A DNA stretch of 5,600 nt from Caldifarciminota bacterium (GTDB taxonomy: Bacteria > Hydrothermota > Tepidihabitantia > Tepidihabitantales > Tepidihabitantaceae): the NCBI GenBank assembly GCA_016935295.1, contig JAFGRF010000354.1, forward strand, positions 1 through 5,600, given 5' to 3'. Shown here piece after piece: positions 1-5,399 of this stretch. The number at the start of each line of letters is the position of its first letter. The stretch's first letter is position 1. The position numbers and the translations under genes were made by a program. The notes under the pieces are model-generated. The model ran no database searches, was not told the DNA's origin, and saw nothing but the letters and a program-made list of their open reading frames with translations.

Positions 1-216
1 ACCCTCTCCCCGCAATTGATGGTCACCGTCCCCATCAGCTTCGTCGGCGTGCAACTCCGCGGCGGGTACTGCTACTCGCCGATGAATCCCGAGTGGGGAC
101 TCGCGGGCGGCGGCAAGCTCTCCTCCGGACCGACCATCGCGAAAGGTATGCCCTTTGCAACGCTCAACGTCGTGTTCGGTGCATTCGAAGGCGGTAGACG
201 CCGGAACAGGAAGTAA
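1..216 (+). CDS. C-terminal fragment of a probable exported or outer-membrane protein (5' end outside window)
   Basis: The frame is open from the first base and ends at TAA (214-216), giving at least 71 residues; the true start lies upstream. Codons end overwhelmingly in C or G, as in the other genes here, which supports real coding. The residues alternate polar and hydrophobic in stretches that look like beta strands (for example LMVTVPISFVGVQL and ATLNVVFGAF), with glycine- and proline-rich turns between them. An aromatic-ended last strand followed by a short basic tail (GGRRRNRK) would suit the end of an outer-membrane beta-barrel, but this is inference and no family is recognised. The first repeat array begins 17 bases after the stop, and I see no terminator in between. 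Confidence 0.6.
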   Translation, partial: TLSPQLMVTVPISFVGVQLRGGYCYSPMNPEWGLAGGGKLSSGPTIAKGMPFATLNVVFGAFEGGRRRNRK

Positions 217-233
217 ACCGAACAACACAGACG

Positions 234-275
234 AAGTCAGATGTCAGAAGCGAGATGCTAGAAGTCAGAACTCTC
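234..275. repeat. 7-bp imperfect tandem array, 6 units
   Basis: Successive heptamers are AAGTCAG, ATGTCAG, AAGCGAG, ATGCTAG, AAGTCAG and AACTCTC. The plus strand is purine-rich here, opposite to the arrays that follow. The last unit is degenerate and merges into the next word. Confidence 0.85.
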
Positions 276-311
276 GACCTTCTGCATTCTATCCGTGATT
301 CGCTTCGGGAT

Positions 312-338
312 AATCTGCGTCATCTGCGTAATCTGCGG
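312..338. repeat. 9-bp imperfect tandem array, 3 units
   Basis: Units AATCTGCGT, CATCTGCGT and AATCTGCGG follow one another exactly. The array is embedded in a longer word (about 289-342) that starts with an ATCCGTGATT segment. Confidence 0.85.
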
Positions 339-358
339 ATATCCTCTCCGTTTCCACC

Positions 359-407
359 TCTGCATTCTGGTTTCGGGTCTCTGATTTCTGCTCTCTCCGC
401 TCTCCTC
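359..407. repeat. 7-bp imperfect array, 7 units; diverged partial copy of the 96-bp repeat
   Basis: Heptamers TCTGCAT, TCTGGTT, TCGGGTC, TCTGATT, TCTGCTC, TCTCCGC and TCTCCTC run without a phase break. They align with the second half of the 96-bp unit (455-503) at an offset of exactly 96 bases, so this is a more diverged half copy at the upstream end of the tandem block. Confidence 0.85.
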
Positions 408-690
408 TTCGTGCCTTCGTGTCTTCGTGGTAGACTCCGCTCCCTCCTGTCACCTCTGCACTCTGGATTCTGGACTCTGAACTCTGAACTCTCCGCGGTC
501 CTCTTCGTGCCTTCGTGCCTTGGTGGTAAACTCCGTTCCCTCCTGTCACCTCTGCACTCTGGATTCTGGACTCTGAACTCTGAACTCTCCGCGGTCCTCT
601 TCGTGCCTTCGTGTCTTCGTGGTAAACTCCGTTCCCTCCTGTCACCTCTGCACTCTGGACTCTGGACTCTGAACTCTGAACTCTCCCCGC
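403..690. repeat. 96-bp tandem repeat, three copies
   Basis: Copies start at 403, 499 and 595 with an exact 96-bp period and only scattered substitutions (for example TAGACTCCGCT against TAAACTCCGTT). The third copy ends around 686-690, where CTCTCCGCGG becomes CTCTCCCCGC. Each unit is composite: three 8-bp units (CTTCGTGC, CTTCGTGT, CTTCGTGG; in copy 1 at 407-430), then a run of 7-bp units (TCTGCAC, TCTGGAT, TCTGGAC, TCTGAAC twice, TCTCCGC; in copy 1 at 455-496). The near identity of copies 2 and 3 points to recent duplication. Because 96 is divisible by three, several frames stay open; none looks like a protein. Confidence 0.95.
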
Positions 691-692
691 CG

Positions 693-722
693 AATCCGCG
701 TTCATCCATGTCCATCCGTGGT
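693..722. repeat. 10-bp imperfect tandem array, 3 units
   Basis: Units AATCCGCGTT, CATCCATGTC and CATCCGTGGT share an ATCC core at 10-bp spacing. The array directly follows the 96-bp tandem block. Confidence 0.75.
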
Positions 723-735
723 TCCCATCCCCCAC

Positions 736-777
736 TTCTGCATTCTAGCTTCTGCCTTCTAGCTTCTGCCTTCGTCC
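736..777. repeat. 7-bp imperfect tandem array, 6 units
   Basis: Units TTCTGCA, TTCTAGC, TTCTGCC, TTCTAGC, TTCTGCC and TTCGTCC. TAGC and TGCC variants alternate, so a 14-bp superperiod is visible in the middle of the array. Confidence 0.88.
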
Positions 778-783
778 GCCCGC

Positions 784-818
784 CATTCGTCATTCGGAAT
801 TCGTCATTCGTCATTTCC
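784..818. repeat. 7-bp imperfect tandem array, 5 units, abutting the GTPase start
   Basis: Units CATTCGT, CATTCGG, AATTCGT, CATTCGT and CATTTCC. Only the six bases TAGGAT separate the last unit from the ATG at 825, so the ribosome-binding region of the GTPase gene lies at the edge of, or inside, repeat sequence. Confidence 0.88.
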
Positions 819-824
819 TAGGAT

Positions 825-1889
825 ATGCCTGCCAATCTCTCCGCCGACTACCTCAAAGCCGAAGAACGCTACCGGGCCGCGACCACGAATGAGGAAAAGC
901 TCGCGTGCCTCGAAGAGATGTTCACAACCATCCCCAAGCACAAAGGCACCGAGAAGATGCAGGCCGACATCAAGACCCGCATCTCCAAGCTCAAGAAGGA
1001 AATGTCAGGTCACTCAAAGGGCGGGGCCAAGCGTGCCGACTGGTTCCACGTCGAAAAGCAGGGCGCGGGACAGGTGGTTGTCTTCGGCGCGCCCAACTGC
1101 GGCAAGTCGGCGCTTGTCAGGGAACTGACCGGCCTGCACACCGAGGTCGCTGCCTACCCCTTCACGACCACTCACCCGGGCGCGGGCATGATGGAGTTCG
1201 AGGACATCCAGATCCAGCTCGTGGACACACCTCCGGTCGCCCCGGAATCACCGGCCTGGCTCTTCCACATCATGCGCACGGCCGACATCCTCCTCTGGAT
1301 GCTCGACCTCTCCGACGACAACCTCCTCGAAACCGCCGAACAAACCGCCAGCCTCCTTTCGAAAGCCAACATCACCCTCGCAGGTACAAAGGACAAGGGA
1401 CAAGGGACAAACGAGACCCCGGCCGGGACGCCTACTCCCGACTCTCCACTCCCGACGCCCCCTTCTTCAATCGCCAATCGCCAATCGCCAATCGCCAATG
1501 CCAAGAAGCTCCTCCGCCTCGGCGCCAAATCCGACGACCCCCAGGCGAACGACCGCCTGGCTATCCTGCGCGAACTCATAGGCGACGTCGAAGTCCTGCA
1601 GATTTCGGTCGAACACCACACCGGGCTCGAAGAACTCAGACGCCGGCTCTTCGCGATGCTTGAGATCATCCGCGTCTACACCAAGAAGCCGGGCAAGCCG
1701 GTTGAAATGGTCGACCCGGTGATTCTGCCCATCGGTGCCACGGTGATGGACGCGGCCTACCACCTCCACAAAGACTTTGCCCAGCACCTCCAGTTCGCCC
1801 GGCTCTGGAGTGGTGCGGGCTACGACGGACTGCGCGTCGAGCGCCACCACGTCCTTCAGGACAAAGACATCCTCGAGTTCCACGTCTAG
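825..1889 (+). CDS. TGS-domain GTPase of the DRG/Obg-like type, with in-frame repeat insertion
   Basis: Predicted 354-residue cytoplasmic GTPase. An N-terminal helical segment (residues 1-60, rich in E, K and A) precedes the G domain: G1 P-loop GAPNCGKS (88-95), G2 around YPFTT (111-115), G3 DTPP (134-137, where DTPG is usual), G4 AKSD (234-237, where NKxD is usual) and a G5-like segment near S261. Residues about 282-354 form a C-terminal TGS domain (RVYTKKPGKPVEMVDPVIL, then GATVMDAAYHLHKDF and a terminal DILEFHV). This order matches DRG-type GTPases, which in known cases act with ribosomes or translation factors; that role here is inferred. Residues about 187-225 are absent from the expected fold and are encoded by three heptamer arrays; without them the length would be about 315. 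ATG at 825 is preferred because MPANLSADYLKAEERYRAA fits the family N-terminus, although its Shine-Dalgarno (AGGAT directly before it) is poor. No upstream gene overlaps. Frame and downstream domains are intact, so it is not a pseudogene by sequence. Confidence 0.93.
   Translation: MPANLSADYLKAEERYRAATTNEEKLACLEEMFTTIPKHKGTEKMQADIKTRISKLKKEMSGHSKGGAKRADWFHVEKQGAGQVVVFGAPNCGKSALVRELTGLHTEVAAYPFTTTHPGAGMMEFEDIQIQLVDTPPVAPESPAWLFHIMRTADILLWMLDLSDDNLLETAEQTASLLSKANITLAGTKDKGQGTNETPAGTPTPDSPLPTPPSSIANRQSPIANAKKLLRLGAKSDDPQANDRLAILRELIGDVEVLQISVEHHTGLEELRRRLFAMLEIIRVYTKKPGKPVEMVDPVILPIGATVMDAAYHLHKDFAQHLQFARLWSGAGYDGLRVERHHVLQDKDILEFHV
1383..1499 (+). repeat. 117-bp in-frame repeat insertion inside the GTPase gene
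   Basis: Three heptamer arrays are stacked here: GGACAAG, GGACAAG, GGACAAA (1391-1411); CTCCCGA, CTCTCCA, CTCCCGA (1435-1455); and four perfect CAATCGC units (1468-1495) plus a partial CAAT (1496-1499). The total is 117 bp or 39 codons, so frame is kept although 7 is not a multiple of 3. The encoded peptide is rich in T, P, S, G and N, unlike the rest of the protein. It sits between strand-like NITLA and KKLLRLGAKSD, a surface loop just before G4. The exact edges are a judgement made from the protein context. Confidence 0.88.
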
Positions 1890-1895
1890 CGTCGC

Positions 1896-1956
1896 GGAAA
1901 CGGGGACTGTCCCTTCGCAGGGCCCTGTGCGATTCCCAGGGACTGTCCCCATTTCC
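1896..1956. repeat. Long imperfect hairpin with paired GGGACTGTCCC motifs, 6 bases after the GTPase stop
   Basis: The outer arms are GGAAACGGGGAC (1896-1907) and GTCCCCATTTCC (1945-1956), complementary except for one position. Inside them GTCCCT (1909-1914) can pair with AGGGAC (1938-1943), and TCGCA with TGCGA flanks a GGGCCC. The short quasi-palindrome GGGACTGTCCC occurs twice, at 1903-1913 and 1939-1949. The position suits a transcription terminator or mRNA 3' stabiliser for the GTPase gene, but there is no T-tract. It could instead be a REP-like or small palindromic mobile element; no transposase is present in the window. Confidence 0.7.
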
Positions 1957-1961
1957 TGCGG

Positions 1962-2249
1962 CGCAATTGTGTCCCTCAATGTACCTCACATTGTTCCTCA
2001 GAAAGTACCGGCCAAGGTATCGCTCACTGCGTTGTGAACTGCGTCTGCAACTGCGTCGGTCACTGGATTCTGCGCTCGACCTCAACCTTGACCTCAACCT
2101 CTATCCTCGACTGAACCACGCATTGCTCGCGGAATTGTCCGCGACATTGTTCGAGAAAACGTTCGCGTCATTGTTCGGCTCAACGTTCCGGTCAATGCTC
2201 GCGTCATTGCGGGCTTCAACGTGTCGCGCACTGTATCGGCGACTGCTAC
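1962..2249. repeat. Degenerate 12-bp periodic array, 24 units
   Basis: Cut into 12-mers from 1962, position 5 is A in 21 of 24 units, position 8 is G in 21 of 24 and position 7 is T in 19 of 24, while other positions vary widely. Typical units are CGTCATTGTTCG (2166), GGTCAATGCTCG (2190) and GCGCACTGTATC (2226), giving a core like CA-N-TG. The three exceptions are consecutive units at 2070-2105, where a 6-bp sub-period appears (GACCTCAACCTT then GACCTCAACCTC). No indel breaks the phase over 288 bases. Every frame therefore reads as a four-residue repeat, for example xIVR/xNVP on the plus strand. None has a credible start and ribosome site, so I call it a DNA repeat and not a gene. I do not recognise a named family. 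Confidence 0.85.
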
Positions 2250-2371
2250 CCTCCGGGCGGTCTCCGGGCCGCTCCCCCCACGGCAGAATTGGGGTCGCGA
2301 ACGGCCGGACCACCACATGTAGTACGTGTACTGCTGTCTGGTCCCACCCCGCGAACCTGCTCTCAGACTCA
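2250..2371. other. Intergenic stretch without recognised gene
   Basis: GC-rich sequence between the 12-bp array and the GC hairpin. It contains a direct repeat of CTCCGGGC (2251-2258 and 2262-2269) and a small inverted repeat AGTAC-GT-GTACT (2321-2332). No gene, promoter or RNA is recognised. Confidence 0.5.
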
Positions 2372-2393
2372 GGGGCGGGCTCTCGCCCGCCCC
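2372..2393. terminator. Perfect 9-bp GC hairpin, possible terminator of the minus-strand operon
   Basis: GGGGCGGGC (2372-2380), loop TCTC, GCCCGCCCC (2385-2393). On the minus strand it lies 54 bases beyond the protease stop codon, a sensible place for an intrinsic terminator or 3' stabiliser. Neither side has a T-tract, so termination is an inference from position and stem strength. Confidence 0.5.
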
Positions 2394-2396
2394 CAT

Positions 2397-2438
2397 CTGT
2401 CCGCTGTCTACTGTCTACCGCCTACTGTCTACTGTCCA
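2397..2438. repeat. 7-bp imperfect tandem array, 6 units, just past the protease stop
   Basis: Units CTGTCCG, CTGTCTA, CTGTCTA, CCGCCTA, CTGTCTA and CTGTCCA. A further degenerate unit (CTTACCG, 2439-2445) brings it to within two bases of the TGA at 2447-2449 of the minus-strand protease gene. Confidence 0.87.
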
Positions 2439-2446
2439 CTTACCGC

Positions 2447-4591
2447 TCACCTTGTCACCACGATCTTCCGCGTCTTCCCCAGCCCCTCACCCCTAGCCCC
2501 TGGTCCCTCTCTGACAAAGTACACCCCCGGAGCCAGCGCCCGTACGTCATTCGCACCCGGATGCAGGTCCAGCACGTTCCGTCCGCTGATGTCGAGCAGC
2601 AAGGGCCTTGGGACACGATCCGAATTGCCGGGCAATTCGGTCATGTCCCACGGCAGCACCAACACCCCGCGGTTCACCGTCTGCAAGATGAGATGCTCGG
2701 GGGACATCGGCTCGCCCTCGGCGATACCTGTGAAGACGAACACGCCCCCGGTAATTACGTCGTTACTGTCAACCTGGTCCCCGCCCAGCACGAGCGTGCA
2801 ACTCATGGCATGGTAGCCGGGCGCGCTCGGACTCCAATTGGAAAAACCCACGTCGGCGGTGGTATCCGCGGGCACGGTCAGCTGTGCAGGCTTGTTGTAG
2901 CCTTCGTCCGGTATCCGGAACCATGCGATGAACGTCTCTGGCTGAGTTCCGTTGTTGCGCACCCTGACCCAGGGCCGCACGCTGACTCCCGAATCAACCG
3001 TATCCGTGGGCGCGAGTATCTCGACCGCTTGGACGTCATGCCAGCGGCTGCGCACGAACGTCGAGCAGACGTCGTTCCCGTAGTACTCGTCGCCGTCCAA
3101 AGCGGTGGAGCAACGAACAAGATGCGTGCCGTAGACCGGCGCAGTCCACGCCCCGAACTCGACATGCACTGAGTCGTGGGCCCCCAAGTCCTGGATCACG
3201 ACGCTGTCTGTGTACTCCGAGCCTATGGTCAACCTTGCGCGGAAGGAAGCCAGAGACTCTCCGCAGTTCCACAACTCCACCGTGGGCATGTACGAACTGT
3301 CGGGCTCGACGATGCCGCACGGTGACATTATGCAACCCGCCCCCGCGTCGCGCTCGCAGTGCTGGATACGGACGCCGGCGTGGACGAACCCGCGGTCCGG
3401 AATCACCACAGGTGTCTGCTCGGAGGCAAAGACGGTCTGCCAGGGCAAGTACTGCCCAGACATGAACTGCAGGGTCCCGCCGGCGTTATCCGGATAGGCG
3501 TCCACGCAGGCGACTGAGACTGATTCAGCCTGACCGCCAGCGATATAGTCCGCACCTTCCGTCAGGTCGAACACCATGCTGTTGGCCGGGAACGGATGAT
3601 CCACCACCGCCTCTCGCCAGTTCCTGAACTCCTTTGACCACAGCGGCGAGCCCGGGCTGCCGACGCTGAACTTGATACCTACCCGGTCCCGGGTCGGGTG
3701 CTCGATTCTGGCCCGACCCAGCAGCCTTGGCTCATATCCGACCGTGTCGACCAGGAAGCCGCACAGCCGCAAGCTGAGGAACGTATCCAGCACGGCCGCA
3801 TACGACATCCACCAGAATCCGACGTCGCCCCAGCCGGTTCCCCAGGAGTTGGTTAGCCGGAACGCGCCCGGCCCGTCATTGGTCGTCAGCGTATCGTCAT
3901 ACCCGACCACGCAGACCCCGTGACCACCTCGATTGTTACCCGTCCGGTCGGACGCGCAGTAGGTATTGTTGTATAGCTGAATGTTGTCGAAGTTGCCCCA
4001 GACCTTTATGGTCAACACTGCACTGCTGCCGTTGCACAAGAGCTGCTTGATGACGTTGAGCCCGATCGTATCGGTGACATCGAACCAGGCCCAGTCTTGA
4101 CAGCGGAAGGGGATGGCATGCGAGTACGCGGATTCAGAAGGCCACGTGACATAGTCCATCTGGCTGTACGGGCAGTCGGCCATGCTGGCACAGCCCTGCT
4201 CGCAGACAAGTGAAGCGTTGACGAAGCCCGAGCCCAGGTCAGCGCCACCGTTTACCTGGTTGTAGACGAACGCCGGGCTGAACTGGTGATGAGGGTCGGT
4301 CAGGTCCCAATGCCGCTCGCGGTACTCGAGTTGGGACCGGTGATAATAGGCGGTCGCCCACGACACACAGGACCCCTGGTTTCCCTGATTGCCGATCGGT
4401 GGCACCTCGTCGGACAGGTCAACGCGCGGCACATCGGAGAAGCTGGGGCTGCCGAACGCTACCTTCACTGATTTAACCTGGTGCTCGGGTGCCGTCTTGC
4501 TGAGGTCCTCAAGTATGAGACCGGTGCGATGGTTGTGCCCCTGAGCAACAACGACCCCTATGGTCAGAAGAATGCAGAGTCCGAACTTCAT
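2447..4591 (-). CDS. Secreted papain-family (C1) cysteine protease with CARDB-like repeats and C-terminal sorting domain
   Basis: Predicted 714 residues from the ATG at 4591, preferred because AGGTGA lies 8 bases upstream; a GTG at 4603 would add four residues (MKTK). Residues 1-17 (MKFGLCILLTIGVVVAQ) form a signal peptide. The papain-like domain covers about 50-280: QGSCVSWA gives catalytic Cys75 with a preceding oxyanion-hole Gln, GGHGVCVVGYDD gives His224, and TNSWGTGWG gives Asn248, so the triad is complete. Two CARDB/Ig-like beta repeats follow (about 435-515 and 520-618), the second containing VRVRNNGTQPETF. A GIAEG linker (622-626) leads to the C-terminal domain (LLLDISGRNVLDL, GANDVRALAPGVYFVRE) ending in KIVVTR, similar to type IX-like secretion signals. 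Residues about 695-704 are encoded by a heptamer array. The protein is probably exported and surface-attached or released; its substrate is unknown. It is the last gene of a minus-strand run, 57 bases after the preceding gene. Confidence 0.93.
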   Translation of the reverse strand: MKFGLCILLTIGVVVAQGHNHRTGLILEDLSKTAPEHQVKSVKVAFGSPSFSDVPRVDLSDEVPPIGNQGNQGSCVSWATAYYHRSQLEYRERHWDLTDPHHQFSPAFVYNQVNGGADLGSGFVNASLVCEQGCASMADCPYSQMDYVTWPSESAYSHAIPFRCQDWAWFDVTDTIGLNVIKQLLCNGSSAVLTIKVWGNFDNIQLYNNTYCASDRTGNNRGGHGVCVVGYDDTLTTNDGPGAFRLTNSWGTGWGDVGFWWMSYAAVLDTFLSLRLCGFLVDTVGYEPRLLGRARIEHPTRDRVGIKFSVGSPGSPLWSKEFRNWREAVVDHPFPANSMVFDLTEGADYIAGGQAESVSVACVDAYPDNAGGTLQFMSGQYLPWQTVFASEQTPVVIPDRGFVHAGVRIQHCERDAGAGCIMSPCGIVEPDSSYMPTVELWNCGESLASFRARLTIGSEYTDSVVIQDLGAHDSVHVEFGAWTAPVYGTHLVRCSTALDGDEYYGNDVCSTFVRSRWHDVQAVEILAPTDTVDSGVSVRPWVRVRNNGTQPETFIAWFRIPDEGYNKPAQLTVPADTTADVGFSNWSPSAPGYHAMSCTLVLGGDQVDSNDVITGGVFVFTGIAEGEPMSPEHLILQTVNRGVLVLPWDMTELPGNSDRVPRPLLLDISGRNVLDLHPGANDVRALAPGVYFVREGPGARGEGLGKTRKIVVTR
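2481..2508 (-). repeat. 7-bp array inside the protease C-terminal sorting domain, 4 units
   Basis: Plus-strand units AGCCCCT, CACCCCT, AGCCCCT and GGTCCCT. On the coding strand this is purine-rich and encodes the G/R/E-rich segment between YFVR and KIVVTR. Frame is maintained by the flanking bases. Confidence 0.85.
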
Positions 4592-4603
4592 TTTCGTTTT
4601 CAC

Positions 4604-4615
4604 CTTTCCTCCCTG
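4604..4615 (-). promoter_or_regulatory. Ribosome binding region of the protease gene
   Basis: Coding-strand sequence reads CAGGGAGGAAAG, then GTG (4603-4601), AAAACGAAA and ATG (4591). The GGGAGG would serve the GTG with only 4 bases of spacing; AGGTGA, which overlaps that GTG, sits at good spacing for the ATG. This is why 4591 is preferred. Confidence 0.55.
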
Positions 4616-4648
4616 TAGTTGTATGCAGACAAGACCAGTCCCATGGCT

Positions 4649-5389
4649 CTAGTCAAACAGCGTGACCCGGCCAAGCACATGCTCGCCACGGACCAGGTAT
4701 GCGCCGGCCGGCACGCGCAGGCCTCTCTCGTCAGTCCCGTCCCAGAATCCGGTCTGCTCCACTCGCAGGTTCCGCACGAGCCGGCCGCCGGCATCGTAGA
4801 CTCCGACATTGTCAGGCTCCGGGACAGCGATGCTCACGCGCTCAGAGAACAGACTCGGCCAGACTCGCGATTCTCTGGCCCCGCGGCAGCCGCGGCCCTC
4901 GGCTATGCCGGTCGCGGTCACCTCCAGCGGCTGGTCGAGTATGCTGTCGCTGATTGTCGCACTCCAGTAGCCAAGCAGGTAGTCCACGAGGTAGCTGCCC
5001 GGCGAAGCGGTATCGGCAACATGGAGATAGACGTGAGCATCAAAGACCCCGGCACTCTCGGCTGTCAGGGCCTCGGTCGCAAACACTATCCAGCACATGC
5101 CGCTGTCCGGGGGGCGCTGCTCCTGCAGCCAGGTGCCAAGCACCGTATCCGGCTCTGTGACCACGCCGTCGATGCTGTCTGGTGTCTTGTAGCGGACACT
5201 ATCGACGTGAATCCCGTCCGGCAGCATCATGGCCAGCCAGCACTGCGAGGAGTAGCCGCCGCTGCCGTCGTGGGTCCCCGAGACCGTAATGGTGATGTGC
5301 TCTCCGGTTGATACCAGGGACGGTTGGTAGACGTCCTGGAAGTACAGACAGCTGGTCAGGGACAGCGCAACCAGACACAGTCTCTTCAC
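4649..5389 (-). CDS. Putative lipoprotein/surface protein with FlgD-like C-terminal sorting domain
   Basis: Predicted 246 residues starting at GTG (5389-5387). The start is chosen because an AGGAGG lies a few bases upstream and overlaps the stop codon of the preceding gene, which suggests translational coupling. The N-terminus MKRLCLVALSLTSC has a short hydrophobic core and an LTSC lipobox, so Cys14 may be lipidated. Residues about 20-158 are a beta-rich domain of unrecognised family (VSTGEHITITVSGTHDGSGG, then SYLVDYLLGYWSA). GIAEG (161-165) marks the linker to a C-terminal domain with VGVYDAGGRLVRNL and FWDGTDERGLRVPAGAYLVR (214-234), typical of FlgD-Ig-like/type IX-like sorting modules. 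Function is unknown; a surface adhesin or accessory role is possible. A lipobox together with a C-terminal sorting domain is an unusual pair, and the lipobox could be fortuitous. No heptamer array interrupts this C-terminal domain. Confidence 0.85.
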   Translation of the reverse strand: MKRLCLVALSLTSCLYFQDVYQPSLVSTGEHITITVSGTHDGSGGYSSQCWLAMMLPDGIHVDSVRYKTPDSIDGVVTEPDTVLGTWLQEQRPPDSGMCWIVFATEALTAESAGVFDAHVYLHVADTASPGSYLVDYLLGYWSATISDSILDQPLEVTATGIAEGRGCRGARESRVWPSLFSERVSIAVPEPDNVGVYDAGGRLVRNLRVEQTGFWDGTDERGLRVPAGAYLVRGEHVLGRVTLFD

Positions 5390-5393
5390 GGCC

Positions 5394-5399
5394 TCCTCC
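5394..5399 (-). promoter_or_regulatory. Shine-Dalgarno overlapping the upstream stop codon
   Basis: On the minus strand the junction reads TAG-GAGGAGGCC-GTG: the stop of the upstream gene (5401-5399) supplies the last base of a TAG that is also part of the AGGAGG motif. Only nine bases separate stop and start, so the downstream gene is probably translated in a coupled way. Confidence 0.65.

Larger units (their letters stand above)
217..824. repeat. Gene-free mosaic of short-period tandem repeats
   Basis: About 600 bases hold no credible gene. They are assembled from short words, each an imperfect tandem array with its own period. Seven-bp arrays lie at 234-275, 359-407, 736-777 and 784-818 and inside the 96-bp repeat; 8-bp at 407-430; 9-bp at 312-338; 10-bp at 693-722. 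From about 280 onward the plus strand is strongly pyrimidine-rich. Long open frames exist on both strands only because the 96-bp unit is divisible by three. Words of this kind (TTCGTG runs, ATCTGCGT runs, CATTCGT runs) are, from memory, dispersed in many uncultured bacterial genomes and often yield spurious protein predictions. No promoter could be picked out. Confidence 0.9.

Noticed and set aside
403..690. Possible CRISPR array
   Set aside because: The 96-bp copies are adjacent and wholly repeated; there are no unique spacers between them.
255..821. Open frame of 188 codons on the plus strand in the repeat block
   Set aside because: It translates the 96-bp repeat, whose length is divisible by three; it has no ribosome site and repeats SLLSPLHSG-like text. 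The open frames of 148 and 164 codons on the other strand (289-735 and 320-814) arise in the same way.
825..1889. GTPase as a pseudogene because of the inserted repeats
   Set aside because: The insert is a whole number of codons, has no stop, and both the G domain and the TGS domain read through in frame.
1467..2097. Minus-strand open frames opposite the GTPase end
   Set aside because: They are antisense to the TGS domain and the hairpin and show no family features.
2094..2396. 100-codon minus-strand frame with TMTR/TFSR-like tetrapeptides
   Set aside because: The repeat text is a reading of the 12-bp array and it stops within the array. There is no ribosome site, so no support for a protein.
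1967..3172. 401-codon plus-strand open frame
   Set aside because: It runs through the 12-bp array and then antisense to the protease gene, whose catalytic motifs and codon bias are clear. It is a shadow frame kept open by the array's in-frame periodicity.
4619..5311. 230-codon plus-strand open frame
   Set aside because: It is antisense to the lipoprotein-like gene, which has a ribosome site, an N-terminal signal and a recognisable C-terminal domain.
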